A DNA stretch of 64,000 nucleotides from Parasphingorhabdus litoris DSM 22379. GTDB taxonomy: Bacteria > Pseudomonadota > Alphaproteobacteria > Sphingomonadales > Sphingomonadaceae. Made by a program: the position numbers and the translations under genes. Of the stretch, positions 17,172-27,051 are shown one piece after another. Each line of letters begins with the position of its first letter. Within the stretch, counting starts at the first letter, position 1. The notes below the pieces were generated by a model, which had not been told where the DNA came from, did no database searches, and saw only the letters and a list, made by a program, of their open reading frames with translations. The stretch spans positions 2,852,001 through 2,916,000 of the forward strand of contig NZ_CP086727.1 in assembly GCF_020906275.1 (NCBI RefSeq), read 5' to 3'.

Positions 17172-18458
17172 TTAAGCGGATTTGGATTTCAGCGGTTTGA
17201 TGTCCGGGCAGAACACCAGAACCGACAAAACAGTGAGAATGGCGAGAGCAGCGCCGACGATGAAGGCCGGCGTGTAGCTGTTTACGGTGATGATCGGGAT
17301 CAGGAAGTTGAGCCCGACAACCGCCAGCTTTGCGGCCGTCCCTGCAAAACCGGCGAGTGAACCAACCGATTTGCCGCTATAGAAATCGCTGGGCAGAGTC
17401 TGGATATTGCCAACAGCTGTTTGGAAGCCAAAGAGAATCGCCGCCATAAGAAGCACAGCGACTAAGGGAGTCGCGGCCTGTGTAGTCATCAGCAACGATA
17501 TAAGCATGATCAATCCGCCAAGACTGATCACGGCCTTGCGCGTTTTGTTTACTGTCCAACCTGCCTTGATACGGTTTTGTGCGAGCAGTCCGCCAAACCA
17601 GGCACCGAACATTGCGCCCACATAGGGCACCCAGGCATAGAGGCCGATTTCTTTCACGCCAAAGCCATAGGTCTCGTTGAGATAGAGCGGCAACCAGCCG
17701 ACAAAAAGCCACCAGATCGGATCAAGAAAGAAAGATGCCATGATGACGCCCCAGCTTTCCTTACGAGAGAGTATCTCTTTGGAATTGGGTGCATAATCGG
17801 CCACTTCGCCGGATTCTTCATTACGTTGACCGGTGAGAATATATTGGCGCTCGGGCTCCGAGACCCAAGGGTGCGTATCTGGACCGGACTTATACATTAT
17901 CAACCAGGGAACCAGCCAAAGGAAACCCAGCGCGCCCACCGCGATAAACGTTGCCTGCCAAGTGCCGAGGAAGACAAATAGATAAGCAATGATGGGGGCA
18001 GAAACGATCCCGCCAATGGCAGCGCCTGAGTTGAAGATACCCTGCGCCAGTGCGCGTTCGTTGATCGGGAACCATTCTGCATTGGCTTTGGTAGCGCCGG
18101 GCCAATTGCCTGCTTCGGACACGCCCAAAATTGCACGAAATACTGCGAAGCTCGCGAGGCCGGTTGCGACCGCATGCAACATGGTTGCGGCTGACCAGAC
18201 TACGATCGAGAGCACAAAGCCGAGACGGGTGCCGATCCAGTCAAAAATCTTGCCGAACAGCGTCTGGCCAAAGGCATAGGCGAATGTGAAGACATTCAGG
18301 ATGATCGCGTAATCGGTCTTGGTAAGCCCAAGATCTTCGGAAATTTCCGGCCAGAGGAATCCGAGCGCGCCGCGATCAATATAGTTGATGATCGTCGCAA
18401 TCGCGACCAGCGTAACAATGGCCCAACGGAATTTTCCAATTTTCAGAGCGCTGCTCAT
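17172..18458 (-). CDS. MFS transporter, hexuronate (ACS/ExuT-like) family
   Basis: 428 residues, 12 membrane segments. The N-terminus (IATIINYIDRGALGFLWPEI) and RAILGVSEAGNWPGATKANA followed by EWFPINERALA are signatures of the anion:cation symporter family, which includes hexuronate carriers. It probably imports unsaturated uronate (DEH) or small oligouronates produced in the periplasm by the lyases. Its stop overlaps the kdgF start region by four bases (18455-18458), indicating coupling. Confidence 0.9.
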   Translation of the reverse strand: MSSALKIGKFRWAIVTLVAIATIINYIDRGALGFLWPEISEDLGLTKTDYAIILNVFTFAYAFGQTLFGKIFDWIGTRLGFVLSIVVWSAATMLHAVATGLASFAVFRAILGVSEAGNWPGATKANAEWFPINERALAQGIFNSGAAIGGIVSAPIIAYLFVFLGTWQATFIAVGALGFLWLVPWLIMYKSGPDTHPWVSEPERQYILTGQRNEESGEVADYAPNSKEILSRKESWGVIMASFFLDPIWWLFVGWLPLYLNETYGFGVKEIGLYAWVPYVGAMFGAWFGGLLAQNRIKAGWTVNKTRKAVISLGGLIMLISLLMTTQAATPLVAVLLMAAILFGFQTAVGNIQTLPSDFYSGKSVGSLAGFAGTAAKLAVVGLNFLIPIITVNSYTPAFIVGAALAILTVLSVLVFCPDIKPLKSKSA

Positions 18459-18829
18459 GCTTTTTCCCCCGTTGTCAAAAAGTCTTCCCGAACGGGATTA
18501 AATATGTCGAGCAAGGAGCCCGCCTCGATGCATGTAAGCCCGTGATCAGTATCCGGCGTAATGGCGACACTATCACCGGCGCCCAGTTCCTGTTCCTTGC
18601 CGCCCATCATGGCACGAAAACGTCCGGATTCTATGTAACTGATCTGGCTATGCGGGTGCTGATGAACAGTGCCGGATATTCCGGAATCAAACCACAGACG
18701 GCACAGCATCAGATCCGGGCCATAGGTCAATATCTGCCGCTTGATGCCCGGCTCCAGAGTTTCGACTTCTGCGTCTGCACCAAGCACAAATGTTTCGCTT
18801 TGGCGTTCCTGCAAGGCTGTACCGCTCAT
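18455..18829 (-). CDS. kdgF: KdgF-like cupin (unsaturated uronate ring-opening)
   Basis: 124 residues from the ATG at 18829, chosen because a GGGGAGAG ribosome site lies just upstream and because the start then follows the PL17 stop by one base. A single cupin barrel with metal ligands His-Gln-His in GTVHQHPHSQISYIESG and a distal His in DTDHGLTC. KdgF linearises 4,5-unsaturated monouronates from lyases to DEH (alginate) or DKI (pectin). The operon context points to the alginate product. Confidence 0.9.
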   Translation of the reverse strand: MSGTALQERQSETFVLGADAEVETLEPGIKRQILTYGPDLMLCRLWFDSGISGTVHQHPHSQISYIESGRFRAMMGGKEQELGAGDSVAITPDTDHGLTCIEAGSLLDIFNPVREDFLTTGEKA

Positions 18830-18830
18830 A

Positions 18831-21005
18831 TCACTCTCCCCCCAAACGAAGATGGGCAGCAAAGCCCGTCCAGCTGATTGTCTGACCATCTATCGCGGCC
18901 GTATGTTTTTTGTTTTTGTCTTGATCGTAGGAAATGGCGAGTACCGACTTCGCGCCAGCCAGCGTTTCGATCAGCAATAAATCCGCTCCGCCATGACGAA
19001 CATGCTGGATCGTCTTGACCTGACTATCGCTTGCGGTCGTACGCTCTGCGGCCCCGTCATAGCGTCCGTGCGCTTCGAGAATACTCGCAAACACGATATC
19101 CTTGCCACTCGTCACGCGTTGAACGAGCATTTGCTCACGGCGCAAGTTAAAGTCCGGATCATTGGCACCGCTCTCTGCCAGAATCGTCTCGCTGCCCACT
19201 TGGGGTACCCATCGCGCGGTGTAAAAGCGGTCGTCTTTAATCCAGGTGACAAAGCCATTGTCAGCGCTGGTTGGCTTGCCCGTGCCATCAACCCAGATAT
19301 GTTGGTAGCCGTTGCTCTCGCCTAAAACCGGACGACCCGCCACATTGGATTTCACATCAAACCCGACCCGCATGATATGCCCATTATAATGGAGCGGGAG
19401 GTCATATGCATAATCACCCTCGGCATCCACACGCATAATATCGGCCACGAGCGGTTGCCCTAGACCTTCGACGTCTAGCAATGCCAAGGTTCGCGTAAAT
19501 TCAACCCCAGGATAGGCACCGGTCATTTTGGCGGTGCTGATCTGACTTCCCATTTCATTGGTGAAATAGAGCTGCTCCGGCGCAAGTTTATCGGCGGCCC
19601 TTCTGTCGCCGTTGAAATGGCTTTTCTCATCCACGACCAGGCTATTATGCGCGATGCTCTGCTTCGCCCAGCTTTCATTTTCAGGCAGATAACGGCCGCC
19701 CTGCTTGGCTTCGATATTCAGGAAACGGGCGGCACCATAATCGCTGACGATCTCATAGCCATTGTCATAATATTGCCAGCTCAGTTTATCGAAATGGCCA
19801 TGGCCCATGCCCTGTGAGCTGTTCTTCGCAACCAGAGCCTGTCCGGTCATGCCATCGCCCTTGCGCATGATCGCAACCGCACCTTGTTTGCCTTCTGGCC
19901 CATCGGAGAGCAGCAGCGATTGAAACGAGAACGGGCTGGCCTTGCCAGCGGCCAAGTCATTGGCGACCATCATACCGTCATCGGTAAGCACCGTGCGCCC
20001 CTGCCACTGCGCGATCGACAAAAGTCCGGGATCGCGTGTTTTACTATAGGCCACGGCAACGCCATGATAGAGCTCGTCTGTTTTCAGACTCTTGTCCCGG
20101 ATCGCATCGTTGAACGGGAAAAAATAACCATCATAGGTCAGCTGGATCGTGGTGCGCAGGGCCTTAAGCAATATCCCATTGCGATGTTCGAAAATCTTTC
20201 GCGAAGGATCGTTTTTCTCAATCGCCCCGGCGAATACAATGAAGGGTTTAAGCGCGAAGCGCTGGTAATAAGGGCCTTCGGTATAATAGCCGTCGGGCGA
20301 AAACAGTAACTCACTCTGCCGCAGAAACCCTGTCTTGCCGCTTTTGTCCAGTCCAAGAAGAGCGACATCGACCAATTCCTTGTCGCCCAGGACATAGCCC
20401 GTCATTCCTACGCCGGCTGTCGCCCAGGTGGCGTGGTTGTGTATCTTATTAAATGTAACCGCTGAACCAGTGGACAGGAACGCCGCTGCCTTGCGAAAGA
20501 CATTGTCATCAATATTTTTGCGATCGGCTTCTGACAGGCTGTCGCGAATAGCTTCATAGCCCTGGATGCTGTCGACCATCCACATCGCATCGTTCAGTAC
20601 CTGCCAGAAAATCCGGCCCGAGCTTTGGCTATTTTTGCGTGCTGGATGTTCACCCAGTGTCGGATAGAGGTCTGCATAGGCAAGCAATATATCGCGCACA
20701 TAGTCGGCATATTTCTGCTCGCCGGTGAGCTTGTAGAGCTGGCCGCCTTGATAGATTATTTTGAAATTTTGCTTGTGCTGTTCGTGCGTATAACCGCCGC
20801 CGGGGTCTTTGGGGATGGGGACGACGACCCCAGCCTCCATCATCTGATCAACAAATGACCGCGAACGATCCAACTCTTTTTGAAACAATGGTGCATATTG
20901 TTGCACCGCCGCCGCAGAACTGTTCAGAGAATATTCGATCGGTCCAGCAATCGCGGCAGAAGAGGCAACACCACACATTGCGACCGCTAGGAGCTTGCTC
21001 TTCAT
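18831..21005 (-). CDS. PL17 exo-oligoalginate lyase
   Basis: 724 residues with signal peptide (cut near SSAAIAG). The alpha/alpha-toroid N-domain (25-350) carries Asn190-His191 in NKIHNHATWATAGVG and a Tyr-rich FSPDGYYTEGPYYQRF (236-250). The C-terminal heparinase II/III-type sheet domain (370-710) begins with metal-site motif MGHGHFDKLSW (400-410) and IAHNSLVVDE. These correspond to the catalytic Asn/His/Tyr set of PL17. It removes unsaturated monouronate from oligoalginate by beta-elimination, in the periplasm or outer membrane. Its ATG overlaps the PL6 stop by four bases (21002-21005). Confidence 0.93.
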   Translation of the reverse strand: MKSKLLAVAMCGVASSAAIAGPIEYSLNSSAAAVQQYAPLFQKELDRSRSFVDQMMEAGVVVPIPKDPGGGYTHEQHKQNFKIIYQGGQLYKLTGEQKYADYVRDILLAYADLYPTLGEHPARKNSQSSGRIFWQVLNDAMWMVDSIQGYEAIRDSLSEADRKNIDDNVFRKAAAFLSTGSAVTFNKIHNHATWATAGVGMTGYVLGDKELVDVALLGLDKSGKTGFLRQSELLFSPDGYYTEGPYYQRFALKPFIVFAGAIEKNDPSRKIFEHRNGILLKALRTTIQLTYDGYFFPFNDAIRDKSLKTDELYHGVAVAYSKTRDPGLLSIAQWQGRTVLTDDGMMVANDLAAGKASPFSFQSLLLSDGPEGKQGAVAIMRKGDGMTGQALVAKNSSQGMGHGHFDKLSWQYYDNGYEIVSDYGAARFLNIEAKQGGRYLPENESWAKQSIAHNSLVVDEKSHFNGDRRAADKLAPEQLYFTNEMGSQISTAKMTGAYPGVEFTRTLALLDVEGLGQPLVADIMRVDAEGDYAYDLPLHYNGHIMRVGFDVKSNVAGRPVLGESNGYQHIWVDGTGKPTSADNGFVTWIKDDRFYTARWVPQVGSETILAESGANDPDFNLRREQMLVQRVTSGKDIVFASILEAHGRYDGAAERTTASDSQVKTIQHVRHGGADLLLIETLAGAKSVLAISYDQDKNKKHTAAIDGQTISWTGFAAHLRLGGE

Positions 21006-23251
21006 GGCTTTGCAGCGCCTTCAAATTTATTACCGGACAGCGTAGCGCGATGCGCGCCCTCATAATTTAACTCCTCAAGTATCGGTTCCCGCATATTCTG
21101 CGCCATGTTGCCCGATATCCGGGTTTGCGGCCTGCCAACCGTGTGAACGACTTTGATCGGAGCGGCATCGAGGAAATTATTGTCGCGAATATCGCTATAC
21201 TGGACACCGTGAAGGACCATGGAAGCGCTCGAGATATTGTTCTTGCTGCGTCCGACATTCATGAAATTGGAATCGGTCAGTGAAAAATGCGGCCCGAATG
21301 TGCTTTCGTCCCGGCCACCACGATAGATGTTGAAAACTTCGCCGCCAATATCTTTAAAATTGGAACCGGATATCTCGATATATTCGGCATTATACTGCCC
21401 ATAATCCTCGGTTTCCGCAGCAGCCTGCAAAATCGAACCCGAAATATTGGAAAAATTGCTGTTTTTTATGCTCACACGGTCGGCAAATGAGCTTTTGCCC
21501 AATGTGATGACATGAAAAGACCGGTTCACGTCCAGATTGGTTACATTGACGCCGTCGAAATCGATCAGAAAGTTTGACTGGATCGGAAAAATCGTCGTGC
21601 GGATGACAGCATTGCCAACGGAATCCGGTGCCATATCGCCGTCAATGGTAAGGTTGGTCAGACGCAAACTTCCACCCTGCTTGATCTCAATTAGCGATGG
21701 CCGGGCAAAACTGATCCTTGCGATACTATCCTTTGGACCCTGAATGGAAATGACCCTGTCCAGTGGCAGAACCTTGTTCACCAGATAGTCGCCCGTACTC
21801 AGGATCAGGCTATCGCCATCAGCGGCGGCTGCAAAGGCATCTGTCAAACTATCTTCACCAGGCGCTACTGAAATGGTCTTTCCCGTTCCGAAGCGTTCGC
21901 CAGCCGACGGTTTCGGATACCATTTTACACCAACCTGATCGCGCGTAATGGGCTTCAGGTCACGAGATGCGCCTGCATTCGACCCTTCAGGATAGAGCAG
22001 ACCATTGGCTGCACGTTCGAGAGCTATGTCGGTTTCCGATATGCCTGCAACTGGCTTTTCGATCTTGCCTTTGGTCAATATGTTGTTCGCAAAAGCAATG
22101 CCGCTGATATCGTCTTGTATTTTGACGAATGTCCCAGCGCCTGTGCCGCCCAGCAGGTTATTCTTGAAACGGCTATTTACTGGCGCGGCGGAGCGCTCTG
22201 TGTCGGCGCCGGCATTAAAAGTAATGCGGCCACTGTCGACGACTGTATTATTTTCGACAATCGCATTGTCGACCTGAACATAACGATTGACCGGAGAATT
22301 GGGTACACCGTTCATCACGGTCAGCGCGCTGGCAAAACCCGTGCCGCGCAGGCCTTCCATATAGTTGTTGCGTACCGTCTGGTTGCGATTGATCACCCGG
22401 ATCCCGCCGGTATGATCTTTGCCATTACCGAGAAAGACGCTGTTCTCGACCAGATTGCCATCGCCATGGCGAAGCGTCAGCGTTCCGCTTGATTCAAAAA
22501 ACACATTGCCGCGGAAAATGTTATTCCCCGCCTTGGATGAAATAATCTCCACTTCGCCATCACAGCGGTCGAAATAGTTATTCTCCACCGTCGTATGAGA
22601 ATTGAACATCGAATATTTACTTGTACCGATGCGCAAAGTTTCGCCACCGTTCGATCCCAGCACCGGCCGGGGACCGAAATAGTTGTGATCGATGCGGTGG
22701 TAATTCTCCTGACTCTGTGTGGAATCGAGCCGCACAGCGAAAGTCACACCCTTGTTGGTTTTGCCGACAAGATGGTTGTGATCGAAGCGATTATGCTTGC
22801 CATACAGGCCGACCCAATAATCGCTCTCATAGCGATCTGGTTTGCTGAAATGGTCGATGACCACATTGGTAACGCGGCTATGGGAGGCCAAATCCTTCTT
22901 GGAGCGCCGAAAAGAAATTACTTCGCCGGTCGGGCTATAGCCATTTTTGAAAACCAGCCCGGCCACAACCATATATTTGCCGCCGATCCGAAGGTTGGAC
23001 TCGCCGGAAAGGATAACCTTGCCCACGCTTTGCGGACGCAAGGTAATTGGCTTTTTCTTGGTTCCGGCGCCCGAGAATTTGATCTCGAAATCTTTCCAGA
23101 CACCGTCGGCCAGGACAATTGTGTCGCCTGCCTTCAGCTGCTTCTCGGCGGTGAAATAGTCTTTCTGGGTTTTTACGAAATATGTTTCAGCAGCAGCCGG
23201 AAATGCGACTGCGGAACATATTGCTACAAACAGGCCGAGCCTGACGATCAT
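21002..23251 (-). CDS. PL6 alginate lyase, two-domain type
   Basis: 749 residues. Signal peptide (cut near PAAAE). The N-terminal chondroitinase-B-like parallel beta-helix (22-390) has the PL6 blocks NGGETLRIG (201-209), EVEIISSKAG with catalytic-type Lys240, and LRHGDGN with Arg261. The C-terminal half (about 440-749) is a second beta-helix, as in the long AlyGC-type exolytic enzymes. The usual K-S motif reads Lys-Ala here. It depolymerises alginate, probably poly-G or oligomers, outside the inner membrane. It is first gene of the operon and has the GntR-like boxes upstream at 23303-23339. Confidence 0.93.
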   Translation of the reverse strand: MIVRLGLFVAICSAVAFPAAAETYFVKTQKDYFTAEKQLKAGDTIVLADGVWKDFEIKFSGAGTKKKPITLRPQSVGKVILSGESNLRIGGKYMVVAGLVFKNGYSPTGEVISFRRSKKDLASHSRVTNVVIDHFSKPDRYESDYWVGLYGKHNRFDHNHLVGKTNKGVTFAVRLDSTQSQENYHRIDHNYFGPRPVLGSNGGETLRIGTSKYSMFNSHTTVENNYFDRCDGEVEIISSKAGNNIFRGNVFFESSGTLTLRHGDGNLVENSVFLGNGKDHTGGIRVINRNQTVRNNYMEGLRGTGFASALTVMNGVPNSPVNRYVQVDNAIVENNTVVDSGRITFNAGADTERSAAPVNSRFKNNLLGGTGAGTFVKIQDDISGIAFANNILTKGKIEKPVAGISETDIALERAANGLLYPEGSNAGASRDLKPITRDQVGVKWYPKPSAGERFGTGKTISVAPGEDSLTDAFAAAADGDSLILSTGDYLVNKVLPLDRVISIQGPKDSIARISFARPSLIEIKQGGSLRLTNLTIDGDMAPDSVGNAVIRTTIFPIQSNFLIDFDGVNVTNLDVNRSFHVITLGKSSFADRVSIKNSNFSNISGSILQAAAETEDYGQYNAEYIEISGSNFKDIGGEVFNIYRGGRDESTFGPHFSLTDSNFMNVGRSKNNISSASMVLHGVQYSDIRDNNFLDAAPIKVVHTVGRPQTRISGNMAQNMREPILEELNYEGAHRATLSGNKFEGAAKP

Positions 23252-23302
23252 CCCCGGAAATCCTCTCTTTATCTATCATTGGCGTATCTGGCACATATTA
23301 AA

Positions 23303-23339
23303 TTGTCAACCAATTTATATTACCAAATTGACATACCAA
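23303..23339 (-). promoter_or_regulatory. Putative GntR operator pair before PL6 operon
   Basis: On the minus strand TTGGTATGTCAA (23328-23339) and TTGGTTGACAA (23303-23313) flank an AT-rich stretch 52-88 bases before the PL6 start. The first matches TTGGTATGACAA before both receptors in 11 of 12 positions. The inverse form TTG-TCAT-ACCAA fits the FadR-type consensus T-N-GT-N3-AC-N-A. Confidence 0.55.
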
Positions 23340-23380
23340 TTTATTAGCCTCATTTGGACGACCATAGCCTTGGACCAAAA

Positions 23381-23412
23381 TGGCGCAGCAGGTTCAAGCT
23401 CCCGCTGCGCCA
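23381..23412 (-). terminator. Putative terminator of receptor gene
   Basis: TGGCGCAGC (23381-23389) and GCTGCGCCA (23404-23412) form a perfect 9-bp stem; on the minus strand it is followed by ATTTTGG. It lies about 205 bases after the receptor stop and before the PL6 promoter. The short T-run makes it moderate. Nothing else is seen in 23413-23617. Confidence 0.5.
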
Positions 23413-23617
23413 TTCCCCCATTTGGAGTTCTGGAAATTGGCGATTAGCTAGTTTCCAATCACTCTCTCAACTCTTCCTCTAGAAACTCAAGGTAGCGCCA
23501 AAAGTGATTCTGCGGGCCGACTAGATGGTTAATCCAAATCCGTGAGGCAAAGACTGACCAATTTTATTTTCCGCTTTAGATCGGCAGCTCACGCCACCGA
23601 TCTAAACGACATTTTCT

Positions 23618-26600
23618 CTAGTAAGTGAAGCTAACCCCAAATTGAATTCTGCGATCGGTGATACCTTCGTAGCACAACAACGCACCATCATTTACACAAG
23701 ATATATTCTGACTAGACTTGGTCAGATTAGTTCCCTCTACACCAACGTTGATCTGGTCAGTAATTGCATAATTTACGCTAGCGTTTAGCTGACCTCTAGA
23801 TTCAACAGCGCCCCGGAAGCCAAGAGGCTCAAACACGTTACCCGTACCAGGCAGATCGTCCGTTCTAAACGTGTCACGCCACGTGTAACGTACCCGCGCT
23901 GATATACCGTATTTCTCGTAAAATGCTGTCACGTTATAAGCGTGCTTAGACAGGTTCAGCAAAGTAGCCGTTTCACGCTGCACAGGATTTACGTCAGGAT
24001 CAAAACCTTGTCCCGCAAAGATTGCTTGAGCCCGGGAGCCAGCAATATCGGTGAAACCGGAATTATTACTTTCGGTTTGGTATGTGTAATTGGCCACGAT
24101 ACCCAAACCAGAGAGAAATCCAAAGCTGCCAAGCCTATCTTCCCAATCACTTAAGTTATATTGGAAAGCGACCTCAATGCCTTGTTGAGTGGTTGTCCCA
24201 TTTGAATTGAATGGGGCTTCAAGTCCAACACAGACACCTGTCTCGCCATTACCGAAAATACCTGCTTCTGTCAGTGGAGAGAAAATCCCGCCGCCTTCGC
24301 ATATCGGACCGACAGTGTCGCGCGTGTTAGGCGCAATAACGCCTGGATCGCCCGGACCGCCCGGCTCATCAACGTTAACTCCAAACAGCCCGTCACGTTC
24401 CTTGCGGAAATAGCCTATGCTAAAGACAGCTTCAGGCGCAAAATACCAGCTTGCGGACACATCAAATGAGGTAATCTCTTCCGGTCGCAAATCTGGGTTA
24501 CCAGCTTCGGCGTTACTGTTCACTTGACCTGCATCCGGAAGTTCTAGCGCAGATGATATGTTCACAAAGCCAGGCCGATTGATTTCCTGAGAATAAGACG
24601 CCCGCAAGGTAATGTCATCTGTTACATCAAAGGCGAGGTTCACGCGCGGCAAAAAGTGACTGTAACCGCTTTCAATCGTATTCAAGGTTGGATCACCAGC
24701 GCCCAACACATTGGCTGTCGAAGATATAGAGGTGTCAACCCAGCGTAGACCCGCATTCCCGCGGAACCTTCTGTCTTCAGTTTCAAAATTGACCTGACCG
24801 TAAATAGCATGCGTCTCTTCTTCAATATCGAAGAAGTCACCTGCAATCGAGGTCAGCTCTGAAGTGAAGATGGGTCCGAGGCCCTGGGCCGCAGCGGCCG
24901 CATTGATCGCCGCTACTGTATCTTCCGGATTGGCGCCATTGTTCGGATCTAAGTGCAACACGCCCGAAACGAACAAATCGCTACCCGTGCCATCCCCAAA
25001 GTTATTAGGAATCTCCGCGAGGAGGTCCGAAATGCCCCCTGCGTTCAAACTGCCAGCCAATGAGCTTGAACCGCTACGAGACGCTTGCCTGTTGTCCCTG
25101 AGGGTCGTGCGATTACTATAACGATAGCCAGCATCAACTGAGCTAATAAAGCCTATCGCGTCAGTAAAATCGTAAGAGGCGTCAAATCGAAATGCGTTTT
25201 CCTCATTTTCCTGAATATTAGCGGAATATGTAGGAGTGCCATCAAGCACATAATTGCTTCCATCCAGCAACTGAGCTGCTGTTGGTGCAAATGGGTCGGC
25301 AAAATTAATACCGAAGGAAATGCCATCCCTCAGGTCGAATATGATCGGGATGCCATTTTCGTCCCGAAAGCTAGTACCAGCATCGTTATTTGGAGCAATG
25401 TCCGAGTTCGGATTGATAAAGTTGAGGGTTGAAGACAGGTTTGGATTGACCGTGTCTGCGGATACCCTAGAGAATTCGGCAGCTATACTTAGCCGGTCAC
25501 TTTCCCACTCAGCTCCAGCTATGAAAACATCGCTTGTGGTCAAACGCGAACCATTGTCGCTGGATACGCGCATGAATGGCGCACCGCGTGCGTTTCTAAA
25601 GTCAGCGTCGGTAGCAAAATCCGATCTCTGTTGCGGCGTAAAAGTACCTGCTGTGACGGCCAGAATACTGCCAAGATCTTGACCTATGGCGTCGCGTCCC
25701 AAATTGAACGTCGCAAAATCTGTGAAGTTAATATTGCCACCATTGGTTCTATCGCTTGCGCCGTTCAACCGACTAACGTTAGAAAACTGTACTCTCGAAC
25801 CGGACAACCGTCGCGTTTGATCCGTATAAATATAGTCGGCATAAAGCTTCAGATTATCGGTAACCTGACCTTCAACAGAGGCAGCGATGTTAATTGTTTC
25901 GAAATTCTGAGTCTCTTGAACCTGATTCAAGAACTGAACCCCGAGAAATCCTGGCGCTCCAGCCGGACACGAGGTCGGCGGAGTTGCACCTGTACAGTCT
26001 GTCAGATTATCACGATCAAGACGCGGGCGGAAAGCGGTGTTGGCTGATTCGGTGTAACTACCGCTCAAAACAAACCCAAATTCTCGTCCGTCGGAAGTTT
26101 CCCATTTTTTACCAATCGCGCCTGAAATTCTTGGCTTCAAGCCGTCAGATGAAAGACTGCTGTCTTCAAGTTGCCCGCGCAGGCTTATGAGAGTCTCAGA
26201 TAGATCAAGCGGGCGAATGGTTTTCAGATTAACCGTACCACCAACGGAACCTTCAATGTGCTTCGCTTCAGGCGCCTTGATAACTTCTACACCCGCGATG
26301 ATTGACGGATTCAAATCTTCAAAGTTAATACCGCCGCGTCCATTACCCGCGCCAACAGTGGTTACACCATTAATTTCGAGCCGGTTACTATCCGTACCCC
26401 GGATTTGAACACCGGTGCCAACGCCGTTTTCGCGTGTGATCTGAACACCCGTGATGTTTTCCAGAACCTCCGCGAGGTTTTGGTCGGGAAGCTTGCCAAT
26501 ATCCTCAGCCTTAATGACTTCGATAAGACTGTCTGCTTCGCGTTTTTCGTTAAGCGCGCTTGCGAGAGAACTGCGAATGCCGGAGACGATAATAACGTCT

Positions 26601-26746
26601 TCATCCGCATCGACCGTTTCATTGACCTCATTGTCCTGCGCATAAGCTGGTGAAGCCACTGCTGCTAATGCTGAACCGGCCAAAAGTGCTTTGGCCAGAC
26701 TTACGCGCGCGCCTTTCGTGCGCGCAGAAATACCTACTTTATTCAT
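23618..26746 (-). CDS. TonB-dependent receptor, Xanthomonas/Caulobacter type (alginate locus, receptor 1)
   Basis: 1042 residues from the ATG at 26746, which has GGAGGGG six bases upstream. Signal peptide (AVASPAYAQ). Acidic TonB-box region DEDVIIVSGIRSSLASAL. The plug (about 55-170) holds IGKLPDQNLAEVLENITGVQ and VEVIKAPEAKHIEGSVGG. The long barrel ends in IQFGVSFTY. This subfamily (TIGR01782 style) typically carries oligosaccharides. With a lyase operon downstream and the GntR box upstream it probably takes up alginate oligomers. Plug features match the second receptor in this locus, but the sequences differ widely. Confidence 0.94.
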   Translation of the reverse strand: MNKVGISARTKGARVSLAKALLAGSALAAVASPAYAQDNEVNETVDADEDVIIVSGIRSSLASALNEKREADSLIEVIKAEDIGKLPDQNLAEVLENITGVQITRENGVGTGVQIRGTDSNRLEINGVTTVGAGNGRGGINFEDLNPSIIAGVEVIKAPEAKHIEGSVGGTVNLKTIRPLDLSETLISLRGQLEDSSLSSDGLKPRISGAIGKKWETSDGREFGFVLSGSYTESANTAFRPRLDRDNLTDCTGATPPTSCPAGAPGFLGVQFLNQVQETQNFETINIAASVEGQVTDNLKLYADYIYTDQTRRLSGSRVQFSNVSRLNGASDRTNGGNINFTDFATFNLGRDAIGQDLGSILAVTAGTFTPQQRSDFATDADFRNARGAPFMRVSSDNGSRLTTSDVFIAGAEWESDRLSIAAEFSRVSADTVNPNLSSTLNFINPNSDIAPNNDAGTSFRDENGIPIIFDLRDGISFGINFADPFAPTAAQLLDGSNYVLDGTPTYSANIQENEENAFRFDASYDFTDAIGFISSVDAGYRYSNRTTLRDNRQASRSGSSSLAGSLNAGGISDLLAEIPNNFGDGTGSDLFVSGVLHLDPNNGANPEDTVAAINAAAAAQGLGPIFTSELTSIAGDFFDIEEETHAIYGQVNFETEDRRFRGNAGLRWVDTSISSTANVLGAGDPTLNTIESGYSHFLPRVNLAFDVTDDITLRASYSQEINRPGFVNISSALELPDAGQVNSNAEAGNPDLRPEEITSFDVSASWYFAPEAVFSIGYFRKERDGLFGVNVDEPGGPGDPGVIAPNTRDTVGPICEGGGIFSPLTEAGIFGNGETGVCVGLEAPFNSNGTTTQQGIEVAFQYNLSDWEDRLGSFGFLSGLGIVANYTYQTESNNSGFTDIAGSRAQAIFAGQGFDPDVNPVQRETATLLNLSKHAYNVTAFYEKYGISARVRYTWRDTFRTDDLPGTGNVFEPLGFRGAVESRGQLNASVNYAITDQINVGVEGTNLTKSSQNISCVNDGALLCYEGITDRRIQFGVSFTY

Positions 26747-26839
26747 CGAATCCCCTCCCAAGTGATTTTGTTATTTGCCTGAAGACTGACTTTGCGGTGT
26801 AGATATGTCAACCTTTAATGCACACCTATCATTGTATAA

Positions 26840-26851
26840 TTGTCATACCAA
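26840..26851 (-). promoter_or_regulatory. Putative GntR operator before receptor 1
   Basis: TTGTCATACCAA (reverse TTGGTATGACAA), 94 bases upstream of the receptor start, identical over 12 bases to the site at 31157-31168. A FadR-type half-symmetry GT-N3-AC is present. The rest of 26762-27051 shows no gene. Confidence 0.6.
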
Positions 26852-27051
26852 TTATGCAGACCTAATAAAAAGCTTGGTTTAGAAATGCTTAGCAAGACTG
26901 AATTTGGAAAGAGTCCGATCCCAGTGGAAAGACAATTACTCTGTGTAACTTTTATGCAACAGCGCCAGCGAGGCCATGAATCAGCACACGACTTTGATCG
27001 TCCGAAGACGAACGCTCAGCTGGCTATTACCAATAAACGGAAATTAGTTCG